Below are positions 52,611-63,292 of a DNA stretch of 64,000 nucleotides, in pieces. Both the position numbers and the translations under genes were made by a program. Where the stretch lies: contig CALWLJ010000013.1 of NCBI GenBank assembly GCA_944381495.1, positions 36,810-100,809 of the forward strand. The letters run 5' to 3'. The notes under the pieces were generated by a model that saw only the letters and a program-made list of their open reading frames with translations, searched no databases and was not told the DNA's origin. Source of the DNA: an uncultured Mediterraneibacter sp. (GTDB taxonomy: Bacteria > Bacillota > Clostridia > Lachnospirales > Lachnospiraceae). Each line of letters starts with the position of its first letter. Within the stretch, counting starts at the first letter, position 1.

Positions 52611-54281
52611 ATGATCCGAAATCCGATCCTTCCGGGTTTCAACCCGGATCCCTGCGTATGCAGAAAAGGAGATGACTATTACCTTGCGGTATCTACTTTC
52701 GAGTGGATGCCCGGCATTCCAATCTATCATTCAAAAGACCTGAAAAACTGGGAACTTTATACCCATGTACTGACAGACGATGAGAAAGTAAATCTAAGGA
52801 GACTGCCCTCTGCGAAAGGAATCTGGGCGCCAAGTCTGACCTACTGTGAACAGGAGGATCTGTTCTATGTAGTGTATGGCGTGATGAATTCCATGAATGC
52901 CAGATATTTTGATGTAGATAACTTCCTGATCACGGCAAAGGATATCAGAGGGCCCTGGAGCGAACCGGTATATCTTCATTCCTCCGGATTTGATGCTTCG
53001 GCATTTCACGATGATGACGGAAAGAAATGGATCGTGGCGCTGGAGTGGGAGACGAGAGAAGGATATGAGAAGCCGGGGGCAATCTGCCTGGTGGAATATT
53101 CCCCGGAGAAGAAAGAGGTGGTCGGATATCCGAAACGGATCTGGACCGGCGGCACCGACAGAGGGTGCATCGAGGCGCCGCACCTGACAAAAAAGAATGG
53201 ATATTACTACCTGATGTGCGCGGAAGGAGGAACCGGATATAATCATTGTGTTACAATGGCGAGATCGAAGGATATCTGGGGGCCGTATGAAGGAGATCCC
53301 CGGAATCCGATCGTGACGTCCGTTCCCGGATATTCTTATGAGCGGCATGACCCGGATCATCTGAAACCAAAGTATTTTAATCCGGACTCTCTGCTTCAGA
53401 AAGCCGGTCACGGAAGTTATGTGGAGACGCCTCAGGGGGAAGTTTATCTCTTTCATCTCTGTTCCCGCCCCTTTGTGCCGGAACTGCGGTGTACCCTTGG
53501 CCGGGAAACAGCGGTACAGAAGATGACGTGGACAGAAGATGGATGGCTCAGGATGGCAGACGGAACCAATCTGGCAAAAGTCGAAGTTCCGGAGAGTACA
53601 CTTCCGGAGTGCCCGTTTCCGGATATTCCGGAGTATGATGATTTCGACTCGGACGAACTGGGAATATACTATTATGCTCCCCGGCAGATGCCATCCTCCT
53701 TTGCAAGCGTCACAGCCAGAAAGGGATATGTCCGTATCCGCGGCAAAGAGTCGGGGACTTCCCTGAACCGTGCCAGCATCCTGGCAAGAAAGCTTACCAG
53801 CGTTCACGTGAGGGTGACAACAAAGATGGATTTCATCCCGGAAGTATATCAGCACAGCGCGGGACTGATCATGTATTACGACAATATGAATTTCATTTAC
53901 CTGAGAAAATATTACAGTGAGACGCTGGGACAGAGTGCTCTTTCCGTATTACAGCTGGAAAACGGAGTCCGGACGGAATATCTGGATACACGTACCCCGC
54001 TGGACGACGCAGAAATCTGGCTCCGGTTATATGTAGACGGGAGAACGTCCTGGTTTGAATGGAGCCGGGACGGGGCGGATTATCAGAAAATAGGAAAAGT
54101 CTTTGACACAACAAAGTTCTCGGATGAGTACTGTGAATATGGCGAGTTCACAGGGACTTTCGTGGGAATAACCTGTGGGGACCGGATGATGCATAAGAAA
54201 TATGCTGATTTTGACTTCTTTGAGTATCATCAGTTGGGTGTGAACTGTAACCATCAGACAGAGCGCGGTACAGTTTTCTGA
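52611..54281 (+). CDS. xynB: GH43 beta-xylosidase / alpha-L-arabinofuranosidase
   Basis: This 556-residue enzyme has the N-terminal five-bladed propeller. The general base Asp is D13 in PGFNPDPCVCRKGDDYYLAV, a second Asp is in SSGFDASAFHDDDGKKW, and the general acid Glu is in DRGCIEAPHLTKKNGYYYL. The C-terminal ~230 residues form the beta-sandwich of XynB-type enzymes. There is no signal peptide, so it acts on imported xylo-oligosaccharides. It is next to an AraC regulator but no transporter is present. Confidence 0.93.
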   Translation: MIRNPILPGFNPDPCVCRKGDDYYLAVSTFEWMPGIPIYHSKDLKNWELYTHVLTDDEKVNLRRLPSAKGIWAPSLTYCEQEDLFYVVYGVMNSMNARYFDVDNFLITAKDIRGPWSEPVYLHSSGFDASAFHDDDGKKWIVALEWETREGYEKPGAICLVEYSPEKKEVVGYPKRIWTGGTDRGCIEAPHLTKKNGYYYLMCAEGGTGYNHCVTMARSKDIWGPYEGDPRNPIVTSVPGYSYERHDPDHLKPKYFNPDSLLQKAGHGSYVETPQGEVYLFHLCSRPFVPELRCTLGRETAVQKMTWTEDGWLRMADGTNLAKVEVPESTLPECPFPDIPEYDDFDSDELGIYYYAPRQMPSSFASVTARKGYVRIRGKESGTSLNRASILARKLTSVHVRVTTKMDFIPEVYQHSAGLIMYYDNMNFIYLRKYYSETLGQSALSVLQLENGVRTEYLDTRTPLDDAEIWLRLYVDGRTSWFEWSRDGADYQKIGKVFDTTKFSDEYCEYGEFTGTFVGITCGDRMMHKKYADFDFFEYHQLGVNCNHQTERGTVF

Positions 54282-54289
54282 AAAAATGC

Positions 54290-54319
54290 TTGACATTCGT
54301 CACCTGTAAGTGTTAGTAT
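54290..54319 (+). promoter_or_regulatory. trp operon promoter
   Basis: TTGACA at 54290-54295, an 18-base spacer and TAGTAT at 54314-54319, followed by the T-box leader. Confidence 0.7.
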
Positions 54320-54339
54320 GATAAAAAATTTAATATGCT

Positions 54340-54632
54340 AAACCGTTGAAGCGGAGATAACGGCAATGATGCCTTTACAGAGAGCCTGGGAAGCTGAGAT
54401 CAGGTGAGAAACAAGTTGTCAAATGGACCGCGGAGGGTGCAGTCAAATGTGAGAGATCACAGAGTATTCTGCAACGTGTGGGCATACGTCAGTTGCCGGG
54501 GATATGCTGGTATCCTGCTAAGGGCACAGGGTCGTTCCTGTGAATTCAAGGTGGCACCGCGGATAGTGTTGATTTGTACGTTATTCGTCCTTGACAGATC
54601 ATATATTTATTTCTGTCAGGGACGTTTTTTTA
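54340..54632 (+). promoter_or_regulatory. Tryptophan T-box riboswitch with terminator
   Basis: The T-box consensus AAGGTGGCACCGCGG lies at 54548-54562. Stem I begins with GCGG (54351-54354) paired with CCGC (54428-54431). The specifier is TGG at 54424-54426, opposite the AGATAA bulge, so tRNA-Trp is read. The terminator CGTCC-TGACAG/CTGTCA-GGGACG with a T run ends at about 54631. Uncharged tRNA-Trp should prevent termination and allow transcription of trpEGDCFBA. Confidence 0.9.
54586..54631 (+). terminator. T-box regulated terminator
   Basis: CGTCC and TGACAG pair with CTGTCA and GGGACG (54613-54624), followed by TTTTTTT. It competes with the antiterminator formed by the T-box sequence. Confidence 0.9.
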
Positions 54633-54723
54633 TTTCTCTCTTTAAGCTCCTCTGACAGGATCGGGTCAGAGGAGCTTTCCCTTTGTCCGAAGAAATCAGC
54701 AGACTTACAAGGAGGTACAGACA

Positions 54724-56190
54724 ATGAAGATTTTACCGGATCTGAATGAAGTCAGAAGGATCGCGGCCCAGGGAAATTACGATGTGGTTCCCGTCAGCTG
54801 TGAGATCCTTTCGGATTTCACCACACCTATCGAGACCATGAGGATACTGAAAAATGTATCTACCCACTGCTATATGCTGGAATCGGCGGTGGCAAATGAC
54901 AAATGGGGAAGATATACATTCCTTGGATACGACCCGAAGCAGGAAATCACCTGTATGGACGGGGAGATGAAGGTGGGAAACATTAAGGTGAAGACGGATG
55001 ACCCGTCTGCATATCTCAGACAGATCCTGGATCATTATAAAAGTCCCCGGTTCGACTACCTGCCTTCCTTCACCGGAGGACTGGTAGGATATTTCTCCTA
55101 TGACTATCTGGGCTACAGCGAGCCGGCGGTGCGATGCAAGGTAGAAGATACAGAAGGATTTAAGGACGCGGATCTGATGCTTTTTGACAAGGTCATTGCC
55201 TTTGACAACTTCCGGCAGAAGATCATCCTGATCGTAAATATTTCTCTGGACGAACCGGAAACCGGGTACAACCGGGCGGTGCGGGAACTGAGACAGATGG
55301 CGGATCTGCTGAGAAACGGGGAGAAGAAAAAGGAACCCGGCGGACATCTGGTGGGAGAGGTGACGCCTCTGTTTGACCGGGAACGTTACTGCAGTATGGT
55401 GGAGAAGGCGAAGCATTACATCCGGGAAGGAGATATCTTCCAGATCGTGCTGTCCAACCGGCTGTCCGCTCCCTTCGAGGGAAGCCTGCTGAACACATAC
55501 CGGGTGCTGCGTACCATCAATCCTTCCCCCTATATGTTCTATTTCTCAGGTACGGATGTAGAAGTAGCGGGGGCTTCACCAGAGACACTGGTAAAGCTGG
55601 AGAACGGCGTGCTCCACACCTTCCCTCTGGCAGGGACCAGGCCAAGGGGAAAGACGGAGGAGGAAGACAGGGCGCTGGAGGCAGAGCTGCTGGCTGATGA
55701 GAAAGAACTGGCCGAGCACAACATGCTGGTAGATCTGGGACGGAACGATCTGGGAAAGATCAGCCGGTTCGGCACCGTGCAGGTGGAAACACTGCATTCC
55801 ATCGAGAGATACTCTCATGTGATGCATATCGGCTCCACGGTACGCGGTGAGATCCGGGAAGAGTTCGACGCACTGGATGCAGTGGAGGCGGTGCTCCCGG
55901 CGGGAACACTGTCCGGCGCGCCCAAGATCCGGGCATGCCAGCTCATCGGCGAACTGGAGGACAACAAGCGGGGGATTTATGGCGGAGCCATTGGATACAT
56001 TGACTTTACCGGAAACATGGATACATGCATTGCCATCCGGATCGCATATAAGAAAAACGGGAAAGTATTTGTCCGTTCCGGCGCAGGCATCGTGGCGGAT
56101 TCGGTGCCGGAGAAGGAATATGAAGAGTGCATTAACAAGGCAAAGGCTGTTGTAAATGCACTGAAGCTTGCAGAGGAGGTGGACTTATGA
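54724..56190 (+). CDS. trpE: Anthranilate synthase component I
   Basis: This 488-residue enzyme converts chorismate to anthranilate using ammonia from TrpG. CYMLESA (~44) corresponds to the LLES tryptophan feedback site. Catalytic motifs are PSPYMFYF, ASPETLVKLENG, PLAGTRPRGKTEEED, LSGAPKIRA and GGAIGYIDF. The length is typical. GGAGG lies 8 bases before ATG 54724. The first gene after the T-box; its stop overlaps trpG by 4 bases. Confidence 0.97.
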   Translation: MKILPDLNEVRRIAAQGNYDVVPVSCEILSDFTTPIETMRILKNVSTHCYMLESAVANDKWGRYTFLGYDPKQEITCMDGEMKVGNIKVKTDDPSAYLRQILDHYKSPRFDYLPSFTGGLVGYFSYDYLGYSEPAVRCKVEDTEGFKDADLMLFDKVIAFDNFRQKIILIVNISLDEPETGYNRAVRELRQMADLLRNGEKKKEPGGHLVGEVTPLFDRERYCSMVEKAKHYIREGDIFQIVLSNRLSAPFEGSLLNTYRVLRTINPSPYMFYFSGTDVEVAGASPETLVKLENGVLHTFPLAGTRPRGKTEEEDRALEAELLADEKELAEHNMLVDLGRNDLGKISRFGTVQVETLHSIERYSHVMHIGSTVRGEIREEFDALDAVEAVLPAGTLSGAPKIRACQLIGELEDNKRGIYGGAIGYIDFTGNMDTCIAIRIAYKKNGKVFVRSGAGIVADSVPEKEYEECINKAKAVVNALKLAEEVDL

Positions 56191-56777
56191 TCCTTTTGAT
56201 TGATAATTATGACAGCTTTTCCTACAACCTGTATCAGATGATCGGAGAGATCAATCCGGATATCCGGGTCATCCGCAATGATGAGATGACAGTAGATGAG
56301 ATCCGGGAAATGTGCCCGGAACGGATCATCCTTTCTCCAGGCCCGGGAAGGCCGGAGGATGCGGGGATTATTATTCCGGTGGTAAAGGAACTGGGTGCGG
56401 ATATCCCGATCCTGGGTGTGTGCCTGGGACATCAGGCAATCTGTTCTGCATTTGGAGCGGTTGTCACTTATGCGAAGGAACTGATGCACGGCAAGCAGTC
56501 CATGGTCCGGTTTGACAGGAAGTGCCCGTTGTTCCAGGGATGCCCGGAGACGGCGCCGGTGGCCCGGTATCATTCCCTGGCAGCAGATGAAAACACGATC
56601 CCGGAGGAGCTTCAGGTAACAGCAGTGACGGAGGACGGGGAAGTGATGGCTGTCAGCCACAGAGAATATCCCATTTACGGCGTCCAGTTCCATCCGGAAT
56701 CCATCATGACGCCAGACGGCAAGACCATGCTGCGGAACTTTCTGGAAAGGCCGGCACTCGTTGATTATAAAGCCTAA
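56187..56777 (+). CDS. trpG: Anthranilate synthase component II (glutamine amidotransferase)
   Basis: This 196-residue class I amidotransferase provides ammonia to TrpE. Motifs are LSPGPGRPEDAG, the nucleophile C79 in GVCLGHQAIC, and the His-Glu pair in QFHPESIMTPDG. It starts in ATGA overlap with trpE. In some bacteria the same protein serves PabB. Confidence 0.96.
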   Translation: MILLIDNYDSFSYNLYQMIGEINPDIRVIRNDEMTVDEIREMCPERIILSPGPGRPEDAGIIIPVVKELGADIPILGVCLGHQAICSAFGAVVTYAKELMHGKQSMVRFDRKCPLFQGCPETAPVARYHSLAADENTIPEELQVTAVTEDGEVMAVSHREYPIYGVQFHPESIMTPDGKTMLRNFLERPALVDYKA

Positions 56778-56862
56778 GTTAAAGGATTTGACGCAAGTAA
56801 AAGATTGATAAAATAAGAAAAACATAACTATAAAAACAAAACTATACAAGGAGATTTCAGAC

Positions 56863-57894
56863 ATGATCAAAGAAGCAATCGAAAAAATCGTAAACAAAGA
56901 AGACCTTACCTATGACGAAGCCTACACTGTCATGAACGAGATCATGAGCGGGGAGACATCCCCTACTCAGAACGCGGCCTTTCTGGCAGCCCTTTCCACA
57001 AAGAGCGCCAGAGCGGAGACGACGGATGAGATTGCAGGATGCGCGGCGGCCATGAGGACTCATGCAGTCAAAGTTGAGACTGGAATGGAAGTGTTCGAGA
57101 TCGTGGGAACAGGAGGAGACAATGCTCATAGCTTCAACATTTCCACCACTTCGGCGCTGGTAGCGGCAGCAGGCGGCATGAAGGTGGCAAAACACGGCAA
57201 CCGGGCAGCTTCATCTCTGTGCGGAACAGCGGACTGTCTGGAGGCTTTGGGGGTCAATATCATGCAGAGCCCCAAACGGTGTATAGAACTGCTGAAGGAA
57301 GCAGGGATCTGTTTCTTCTTCGCTCAGAAATACCATACTTCTATGAAATATGTGGGAGCCATCCGGAAGGAACTGGGATTCCGTACCGTGTTCAATATCC
57401 TTGGCCCTCTGACCAATCCGGGGACGCCGTCCATGCAGCTGCTGGGCGTATATGACGAATATCTGGTAGAGCCTCTTGCACAGGTACTGATCAGTCTGGG
57501 AGTAAAAAGAGGAATGGTCGTGTACGGGCAGGAGAAGCTGGATGAGATTTCCATGAGCGCTCCTACAACAGTGTGCGAGATCAAGGACGGATGGGTGAAG
57601 AACTATGTCATTACCCCGGAGCAGTTCGGATTGGAACGCTGCACAAAAGAAGATCTGGCCGGGGGAACCCCTGAGGAGAATGCGGCTATCACAAGATCCG
57701 TATTAGGCGGAGAGAAAGGTCCCCGGAGAAATGCAGTTCTGATGAACGCCGGAGCTTCCCTTTACATTGGAGGAAAGGCAGACAGCATGAAAGACGGGAT
57801 CGCGCTTGCGGCCGAGCTGATTGACTCCGGCAAAGCCCTTGAGACGCTGGAAAAACTGATCGAGATCAGTAACCGTCCGGAGGTGGAAGAATGA
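56863..57894 (+). CDS. trpD: Anthranilate phosphoribosyltransferase
   Basis: This 343-residue enzyme attaches phosphoribose from PRPP to anthranilate. Motifs are [40 protein letters not shown] and [26 protein letters not shown] precedes the ATG. There is an 85-base gap after trpG and a 4-base overlap with trpC. Confidence 0.97.
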   Translation: MIKEAIEKIVNKEDLTYDEAYTVMNEIMSGETSPTQNAAFLAALSTKSARAETTDEIAGCAAAMRTHAVKVETGMEVFEIVGTGGDNAHSFNISTTSALVAAAGGMKVAKHGNRAASSLCGTADCLEALGVNIMQSPKRCIELLKEAGICFFFAQKYHTSMKYVGAIRKELGFRTVFNILGPLTNPGTPSMQLLGVYDEYLVEPLAQVLISLGVKRGMVVYGQEKLDEISMSAPTTVCEIKDGWVKNYVITPEQFGLERCTKEDLAGGTPEENAAITRSVLGGEKGPRRNAVLMNAGASLYIGGKADSMKDGIALAAELIDSGKALETLEKLIEISNRPEVEE

Positions 57895-58703
57895 CAGGGG
57901 AAAATAGGACCGGAAAAGCCGGCACGATTCTGGATCAGCTGGCCGATCATGCCAGAGAGCGGACCGAACAGGCTAAAAGGAAAGTGACTGCGGAAGAGAT
58001 AAAGAGGCGGGCCATGGCTCTGCCGAAAGGGGTGTTTGCCTTTGAAAAGGCATTGAAGAAGCCGGGGATATCCTTTATCTGTGAATGTAAGAAAGCATCC
58101 CCCTCCAAGGGACTGATCGCACCGGATTTCCCATATCTGCAGATCGCCCGGGAGTATGAGGCGGCAGGAGCGGACGGTATCTCTGTTTTGACAGAACCGA
58201 AATGGTTCCTGGGCAGTGACCGGTATCTGAAAGAGATCGCATCGGAAGTCAGAATCCCCTGTCTGCGGAAGGACTTCACAGTGGATGAATATATGATCTA
58301 TGAGGCAAAAGTGCTGGGGGCTTCGGCGGTCCTGCTGATCTGTTCCATCCTCAGTGAAAAACAGATTTGCGAATATCTGGAAATCTGTAATATATTGGGA
58401 ATGTCAGCGCTGGTGGAAGCACATGATGAAGAGGAAATCCGGATGGCATTGAGAGCCGGCGCCCGGATGATCGGCGTCAATAACAGGAATCTGAAGGACT
58501 TTACCGTTGACACGGAGAACAGCAGCAGGCTGAGAGAGCTGGTCCCGGAGGATGTGCTGTTCATCTCCGAGAGCGGTGTGAGCGGTCCGGAGGATGTGGA
58601 AGCTCTGAGGAGAATCGGAGCAGACGCAGTGCTGGTGGGAGAGGCGCTTATGCGCGCCCCGGACAAAAAAGCACGGCTCAGGGAACTGAGAGGTGAGCAG
58701 TGA
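57891..58703 (+). CDS. trpC: Indole-3-glycerol phosphate synthase
   Basis: This 270-residue TIM barrel closes the indole ring. Motifs are [66 protein letters not shown] and [15 protein letters not shown]. It overlaps trpD by 4 bases, and trpF starts at its end. Confidence 0.97.
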   Translation: MTGENRTGKAGTILDQLADHARERTEQAKRKVTAEEIKRRAMALPKGVFAFEKALKKPGISFICECKKASPSKGLIAPDFPYLQIAREYEAAGADGISVLTEPKWFLGSDRYLKEIASEVRIPCLRKDFTVDEYMIYEAKVLGASAVLLICSILSEKQICEYLEICNILGMSALVEAHDEEEIRMALRAGARMIGVNNRNLKDFTVDTENSSRLRELVPEDVLFISESGVSGPEDVEALRRIGADAVLVGEALMRAPDKKARLRELRGEQ

Positions 58704-59386
58704 TGAAACCGGTAGAACAGGAGACGATAGTCGGAAAAGACAGCTGCGGCGGGGAAAACATTTCCCCGGATACACATATCAGAATCAAGCTGTGCGGTCT
58801 CTCACAGGTTTGTGACATTGAGACGGCAAATGAACTTAAGCCTGACTATATCGGATTCGTCTTTGCTGCGGGAAGCAGAAGATATGTACCGCCGGACAAG
58901 GCGGGAGAACTGAAGAAAATGTTGATTCCCGAAATCCAGACAGTCGGTGTATTTGTAAGAGAGGAACCGGAGGTGATCGCCGGTCTTCTTGACGCCGGGA
59001 TCATTGATCTGGTTCAGCTCCATGGAGGAGAAGATGAGGATTATATCCGTATACTTAGGAGGCTGACAGACCGGACGGTCATCAAGGCATTCCGTATTGA
59101 CTCGGAGGAGGATATCCGGTTAGCGGAAGCCAGCAGTGCGGATTACATCCTGCTGGATTCCGGCAGCGGCGGTACAGGAACAGTTTTTAACTGGGAACTG
59201 CTCAGATATATGAGAAGACCCTATTTTCTGGCAGGCGGCCTGGATCCGGAAAATGCAGGAGAGGCGGTCAGGCGGCTGAAGCCCTACGGGGTGGATGTAA
59301 GCTCGGGAATTGAGACAGAAGGACAAAAAGATAAAAGCAAAATGACGGCATTTGTCCATGCCGTGAGAAAGGAAGAAAGACTATGA
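58700..59386 (+). CDS. trpF: Phosphoribosylanthranilate isomerase
   Basis: This 228-residue TIM barrel isomerises phosphoribosylanthranilate. The core starts with [20 protein letters not shown] (catalytic Cys) and has [28 protein letters not shown] and [14 protein letters not shown]. About 28 residues precede the usual start, and no better start codon is seen. The frame may begin at GTG 58700 or ATG 58703; both overlap the trpC stop. Confidence 0.95.
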   Translation: MMKPVEQETIVGKDSCGGENISPDTHIRIKLCGLSQVCDIETANELKPDYIGFVFAAGSRRYVPPDKAGELKKMLIPEIQTVGVFVREEPEVIAGLLDAGIIDLVQLHGGEDEDYIRILRRLTDRTVIKAFRIDSEEDIRLAEASSADYILLDSGSGGTGTVFNWELLRYMRRPYFLAGGLDPENAGEAVRRLKPYGVDVSSGIETEGQKDKSKMTAFVHAVRKEERL

Positions 59387-60573
59387 CGAACCCAAACGGA
59401 CGCTTCGGTATTCACGGCGGGCAGTATATCCCTGAAACACTGATGAATGCTGTGATCGAACTGGAAGAAGCATATAATTATTATAAGAAGGATCCGGAAT
59501 TCAACCGGGAGCTTACGGAACTGTTGAATGAATACGCGGGCAGACCATCCAGGCTGTACTATGCGGAAAAGATGACGAAAGACCTGGGCGGCGCGAAGAT
59601 TTATCTTAAGAGAGAAGATCTGAACCACACCGGCGCCCACAAGATCAATAATGTACTGGGGCAGGCACTTCTGGCGAAGAAGATGGGCAAGACCCGTCTG
59701 ATCGCCGAGACCGGAGCTGGACAGCACGGCGTTGCCACGGCTACGGCGGCAGCGCTGCTGGGAATGGAGTGTGTGGTCTTTATGGGTGAAGAGGACACGA
59801 TCCGCCAGGCCCTTAATGTATATAAGATGCGGCTGCTGGGCGCGGAAGTTGTACCGGTCAAAACAGGTACAGCTACTCTTAAAGACGCGGTTTCTGAGGC
59901 AATGCGTGAGTGGACGTCCCGGATCAGTGATACACACTACTGCCTGGGTTCTGTCATGGGTCCCCATCCGTTCCCGACGATCGTGCGTGATTTCCAGGCT
60001 GTGATTTCCAAAGAGATCAAGGAACAGATCATGGAAAAGGAAGGACGGCTTCCGGACGCGGTTCTGGCCTGTGTAGGCGGAGGCTCCAACGCTATCGGAA
60101 GCTTCTACCATTTCATCGAAGATAAAGATGTAAGGCTGATTGGCTGTGAGGCGGCAGGAAGAGGAATCGATACATTTGAGACTGCAGCAACAGTAAATAC
60201 AGGAAGAGTAGGTATCTTCCATGGTATGAAATCCTATTTCTGTCAGGATGAATACGGACAGATTGCTCCGGTTTATTCCATTTCCGCAGGACTGGACTAC
60301 CCCGGCGTAGGACCGGAACATGCTTATCTGCATGACATCGGAAGAGCTGAGTATGTGCCTGTCACAGATGATGAAGCTGTAAATGCATTTGAGTATCTGT
60401 CAAGGACAGAGGGAATCATTCCGGCCATTGAGTCAGCTCATGCAGTTGCCTATGCTCTGAAGATTGCTCCGGAAATGACACCGGATCAGATCCTTGTGAT
60501 CACCATATCCGGCAGAGGAGATAAGGACTGCGCTGCTATCGCGCGATACAGAGGGGAGGATATTCATGAGTAA
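59383..60573 (+). CDS. trpB: Tryptophan synthase beta subunit
   Basis: This 396-residue PLP enzyme joins indole and serine. Motifs are [27 protein letters not shown] with the PLP-binding Lys, [34 protein letters not shown] and SGRGDKD. It overlaps trpF by 4 bases and trpA by 8 bases. Confidence 0.98.
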   Translation: MTNPNGRFGIHGGQYIPETLMNAVIELEEAYNYYKKDPEFNRELTELLNEYAGRPSRLYYAEKMTKDLGGAKIYLKREDLNHTGAHKINNVLGQALLAKKMGKTRLIAETGAGQHGVATATAAALLGMECVVFMGEEDTIRQALNVYKMRLLGAEVVPVKTGTATLKDAVSEAMREWTSRISDTHYCLGSVMGPHPFPTIVRDFQAVISKEIKEQIMEKEGRLPDAVLACVGGGSNAIGSFYHFIEDKDVRLIGCEAAGRGIDTFETAATVNTGRVGIFHGMKSYFCQDEYGQIAPVYSISAGLDYPGVGPEHAYLHDIGRAEYVPVTDDEAVNAFEYLSRTEGIIPAIESAHAVAYALKIAPEMTPDQILVITISGRGDKDCAAIARYRGEDIHE

Positions 60574-61339
60574 TATAAGAAAAGCATTTGAAAACGGAAA
60601 AGCATTCATCCCATTTATCACCTGCGGCGACCCGGATTTGAAGACAACAGCTGCTGTTGTCCGCGCTGCTGTGGAAAACGGAGCGGACCTCATCGAGCTT
60701 GGTATCCCGTTCTCTGATCCTACAGCAGAAGGGCCGGTGATCCAGGCAGCTAATATCCGTGCTCTGAATGGCGGCGTGACCACAGATAAGATCTTTGACC
60801 TGGTGCGGGAGCTTCGCAAAGATGTGAAGATCCCCATGGTGTTCATGACTTATGCAAATGTTGTTTTCTCCTATGGATCTGAACGGTTCATCTCCACCTG
60901 CAGCGAGATCGGCATTGACGGTCTGATCCTGCCCGATGTGCCCTACGAGGAGAAAGAAGAGTTTCTTCCTATCTGCCGGAAATATGGCGTGGATCTGATC
61001 TCACTGATCGCGCCTACTTCCGAGAACCGTATCGCCATGATCGCAAAAGAAGCAGAGGGATTCATCTATGTGGTATCCAGTCTGGGAGTGACCGGCGTCA
61101 GAAGCGAGATCAAGACGGACCTGGGAGCCATAACAGACATCATCCGCCAGAATACAGACGTACCATGCGCCATAGGCTTCGGCATCTCTACCCCGGAGCA
61201 GGCTGCGAAGATGGCCGCTGTTTCCGATGGGGCGATCGTGGGATCTGCTATCATAAAACTGCTGGAAAAATACGGAGCTGATGCGCCGAAATACGTGGGC
61301 GAATATGTGAAGTCCATGAAAGAGGCGATGGCTGTTTAG
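60566..61339 (+). CDS. trpA: Tryptophan synthase alpha subunit
   Basis: This 257-residue TIM barrel releases indole from indole glycerol phosphate. Catalytic Glu and Asp are in [20 protein letters not shown], and [14 protein letters not shown], then [11 protein letters not shown] mark the phosphate site. It is the last gene of trpEGDCFBA. A palindromic element starts 4 bases after its stop. Confidence 0.97.
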   Translation: MSNIRKAFENGKAFIPFITCGDPDLKTTAAVVRAAVENGADLIELGIPFSDPTAEGPVIQAANIRALNGGVTTDKIFDLVRELRKDVKIPMVFMTYANVVFSYGSERFISTCSEIGIDGLILPDVPYEEKEEFLPICRKYGVDLISLIAPTSENRIAMIAKEAEGFIYVVSSLGVTGVRSEIKTDLGAITDIIRQNTDVPCAIGFGISTPEQAAKMAAVSDGAIVGSAIIKLLEKYGADAPKYVGEYVKSMKEAMAV

Positions 61340-61342
61340 GGT

Positions 61343-61461
61343 ACTGACTTCGATGATTAAACATCCGAAAACAGGGGGATTCCTAAAACGTATCCTCCCT
61401 CCCCGCAGAAAGGTTTTCGAGATCAGCCCTGTTTTCTGGGCTGATCAAGACGGAAGTCAGT
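61343..61461. repeat. Short version of the palindromic element (119 bases) after trpA
   Basis: The ends ACTGACTTC and GAAGTCAGT, plus ACATCCGAAAACAG, CCTAAAACGTAT, CCCCGCAGAAAGG and CTGTTTTCTGGG match 49595-49910. The ~200-base inner palindrome of that copy is absent. It begins 4 bases after the trpA stop and may act as a terminator. Confidence 0.85.
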
Positions 61462-61487
61462 GGCTAAACAACTGACAAAACAGCCAT

Positions 61488-61994
61488 TCACTTCCGCTCT
61501 CGAAAGATCTTCCCGAACAGCCAGTGCGTAAACGGCGCCGCGGCGAACATGTTCCAGAAGAACGCCATCGGGAAATTCTTCAGCAGTGTTCCGATCCAGA
61601 TGGCCGGAAGCTGAATGACAGAGGAGTCTCCCAGGATGATGTTGAACAGAACAGACGCCACAAGGCTCATGGTCGGACACATGACGGCTATGGTTCCGGC
61701 CTGGCGCATGAGACGGCATATGTAAGGATTGTCCTTCTCCGGGTTACAGTGTCTTGCACCGATGGCTGCTCCCAGACGGTTCCCCCAGAGACTGGATATC
61801 AGAAGGACGATCAGACCCATAAAAACTGCTTCTTCCAGCGCTTCCAGGAAGATGGCGTTTGTCATGTTGCTGAATCCTCCTGCGGTCAGATCAACGCCGT
61901 CTCTGATCGCTACATTATAGACTTCCATGCCGTACGCCATGGCATAGGGCATGATCAGTCCGAAAATGAATCCCTGAAATTTGTTCTTTGGCAT
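61488..61994 (-). CDS. DUF2798-like membrane protein
   Basis: Starting at ATG 61994 gives 168 residues with about four helices. MPKNKFQGFIFGLIMPYAMA and FNIILGDSSVIQLPAIWIGT with NFPMAFFWNMFAAAPFTHW resemble DUF2798 proteins. GGAAGAAG lies before ATG 61994; the ORF to 62168 would add an unlikely extension. The function is unknown. Confidence 0.75.
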   Translation of the reverse strand: MPKNKFQGFIFGLIMPYAMAYGMEVYNVAIRDGVDLTAGGFSNMTNAIFLEALEEAVFMGLIVLLISSLWGNRLGAAIGARHCNPEKDNPYICRLMRQAGTIAVMCPTMSLVASVLFNIILGDSSVIQLPAIWIGTLLKNFPMAFFWNMFAAAPFTHWLFGKIFRERK

Positions 61995-62391
61995 ATTATC
62001 TTCTTCCTTTCCCCTTTTTATCAAAAAAGTAAAAATAAAAAACGTGCAGCTTTCAACTGGATTTACGCAGAGAATGCTACACGTCAGATGATATTGTATA
62101 TCAGATGTGGGATGACTCCCGCCTCTATAGGCGGTGAGTGACAAATCAGTATCAGTGGCGGGTGTCAATCCCCCATCTGATATACGCTCCGCGAGGCTTG
62201 AATAAGGAGGCCGGAGTTTTCAAAGGCATTTTTGCACAAAATGAACATGATTTTATCCGCCAAATATCATGATTTTTCAGCCTGCGGATTCTTTCCGGCG
62301 AGGGAAGAGAAAACAGTGATCTGTTTCTATCTGATATTCGGTCTGAAGTGTTTTGACAACTCCCTGGTCCATGCATCCACGGATCAGCTGA
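61995..62391. other. Intergenic region, no gene recognised
   Basis: This holds the upstream region of the DUF2798 gene. Small reading frames exist on both strands but none has a ribosome site and recognisable sequence together. Confidence 0.5.
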
Positions 62392-62622
62392 AAGGCGTTT
62401 TCCGATACGGCTGTCATCGTGATCGGACGTCCCGGCGGGGAGAACGCGGATCTGCCTACAGATATGAACGCAGTGATCAATGCTACATATGATCTTTCGG
62501 AAGAAGTGGCAGGCGCTCCGGACAATTATAATTACACAAGAGGAAGCTATACGAACAACGGAGATTATGATGATTTCGAAGAGGGAGAATCTCTCCTGGC
62601 GCCCGGCACAGACATGGAATAA
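62392..62622 (+). pseudogene. Remnant of a GH3 beta-glucosidase
   Basis: The frame reads KAFSDTAVIVIGRPGGENAD, a strong match to the GH3 C-terminal sandwich segment, then NGDYDDFEEGESLL and a TAA at 62620-62622. A second frame after the stop continues KELVYEIGQS. The catalytic barrel is missing on the left and the rest on the right. A stop (TGA 62389-62391) precedes it. This is a fragment of a lost gene. Confidence 0.65.
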
Positions 62623-62751
62623 GGAGCTGGTCTATGAGATCGGACAGTCTATGAAGAGGCGTAGTAGCATTATCGCATCAAATCTGCTATGATAGTAAAC
62701 GGACAATCTAATCTTTCAGTCTAATTTATTACAGAGAGGATATGATACAAA

Positions 62752-63258
62752 ATGAAATACGCAGTTGTATATGCAAGTGCTACAGGCAATACTGCCATGC
62801 TTGCAGAAGAGATCAGATCATATATGAAAAACGCCGAGTGCGTTTACTTCGGAGAAGCAAAGGAAAATATTCCGCCGGCAGATATTATATTTGCAGGATT
62901 CTGGACAGACAAAGGAAACTGCAGTGATGAGATAGGAAACTATCTGGCAGGCCTGCGGGAACAGAAGATCTTCCTTTTCGGCACAGCAGGATTCGGCGGT
63001 TCAAAAGAATACTTCTCCCGGATCCTGGAACAGGTCAAAGGCCATATCCCGGATGAAAATACAGTAATCGGTACATTTATGTGTCAGGGAAAGATGCCGG
63101 TTTCCGTGAAAGTCAGATATGAGAAAATGCTGGAGAGCGACCCGGAAAATGAAAGAATAAAAGCCATGCTCATAAACTTTGACCAGGCGCTCTCGCACCC
63201 GGACCATCATGATCTTGAAGAGCTGAAGGCAGCAGTACAGGAAAGCATTATGATGTAG
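62752..63258 (+). CDS. Flavodoxin family protein
   Basis: This 168-residue protein has the FMN phosphate loop SATGNTAMLAEEI (~9-21) and hydrophobic strands typical of flavodoxins (IIFAGFWTDKGNC, IFLFGTAGFGGS). The distal ~60 residues carry an extra helical segment (VKVRYEKMLESDP) found in a clostridial subgroup. GAGAGG lies 10-15 bases before the ATG. It probably transfers electrons; the partner is unknown. Confidence 0.9.
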   Translation: MKYAVVYASATGNTAMLAEEIRSYMKNAECVYFGEAKENIPPADIIFAGFWTDKGNCSDEIGNYLAGLREQKIFLFGTAGFGGSKEYFSRILEQVKGHIPDENTVIGTFMCQGKMPVSVKVRYEKMLESDPENERIKAMLINFDQALSHPDHHDLEELKAAVQESIMM

Positions 63259-63292
63259 TGCCCCGGCAGCTTTGAGAGTACCGGGGCAGCGA

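Noticed and set aside
62277-62525. Minus-strand reading frame of 82 residues
   Set aside because: It lies opposite the GH3 remnant, has no ribosome site and shows no recognisable motif.
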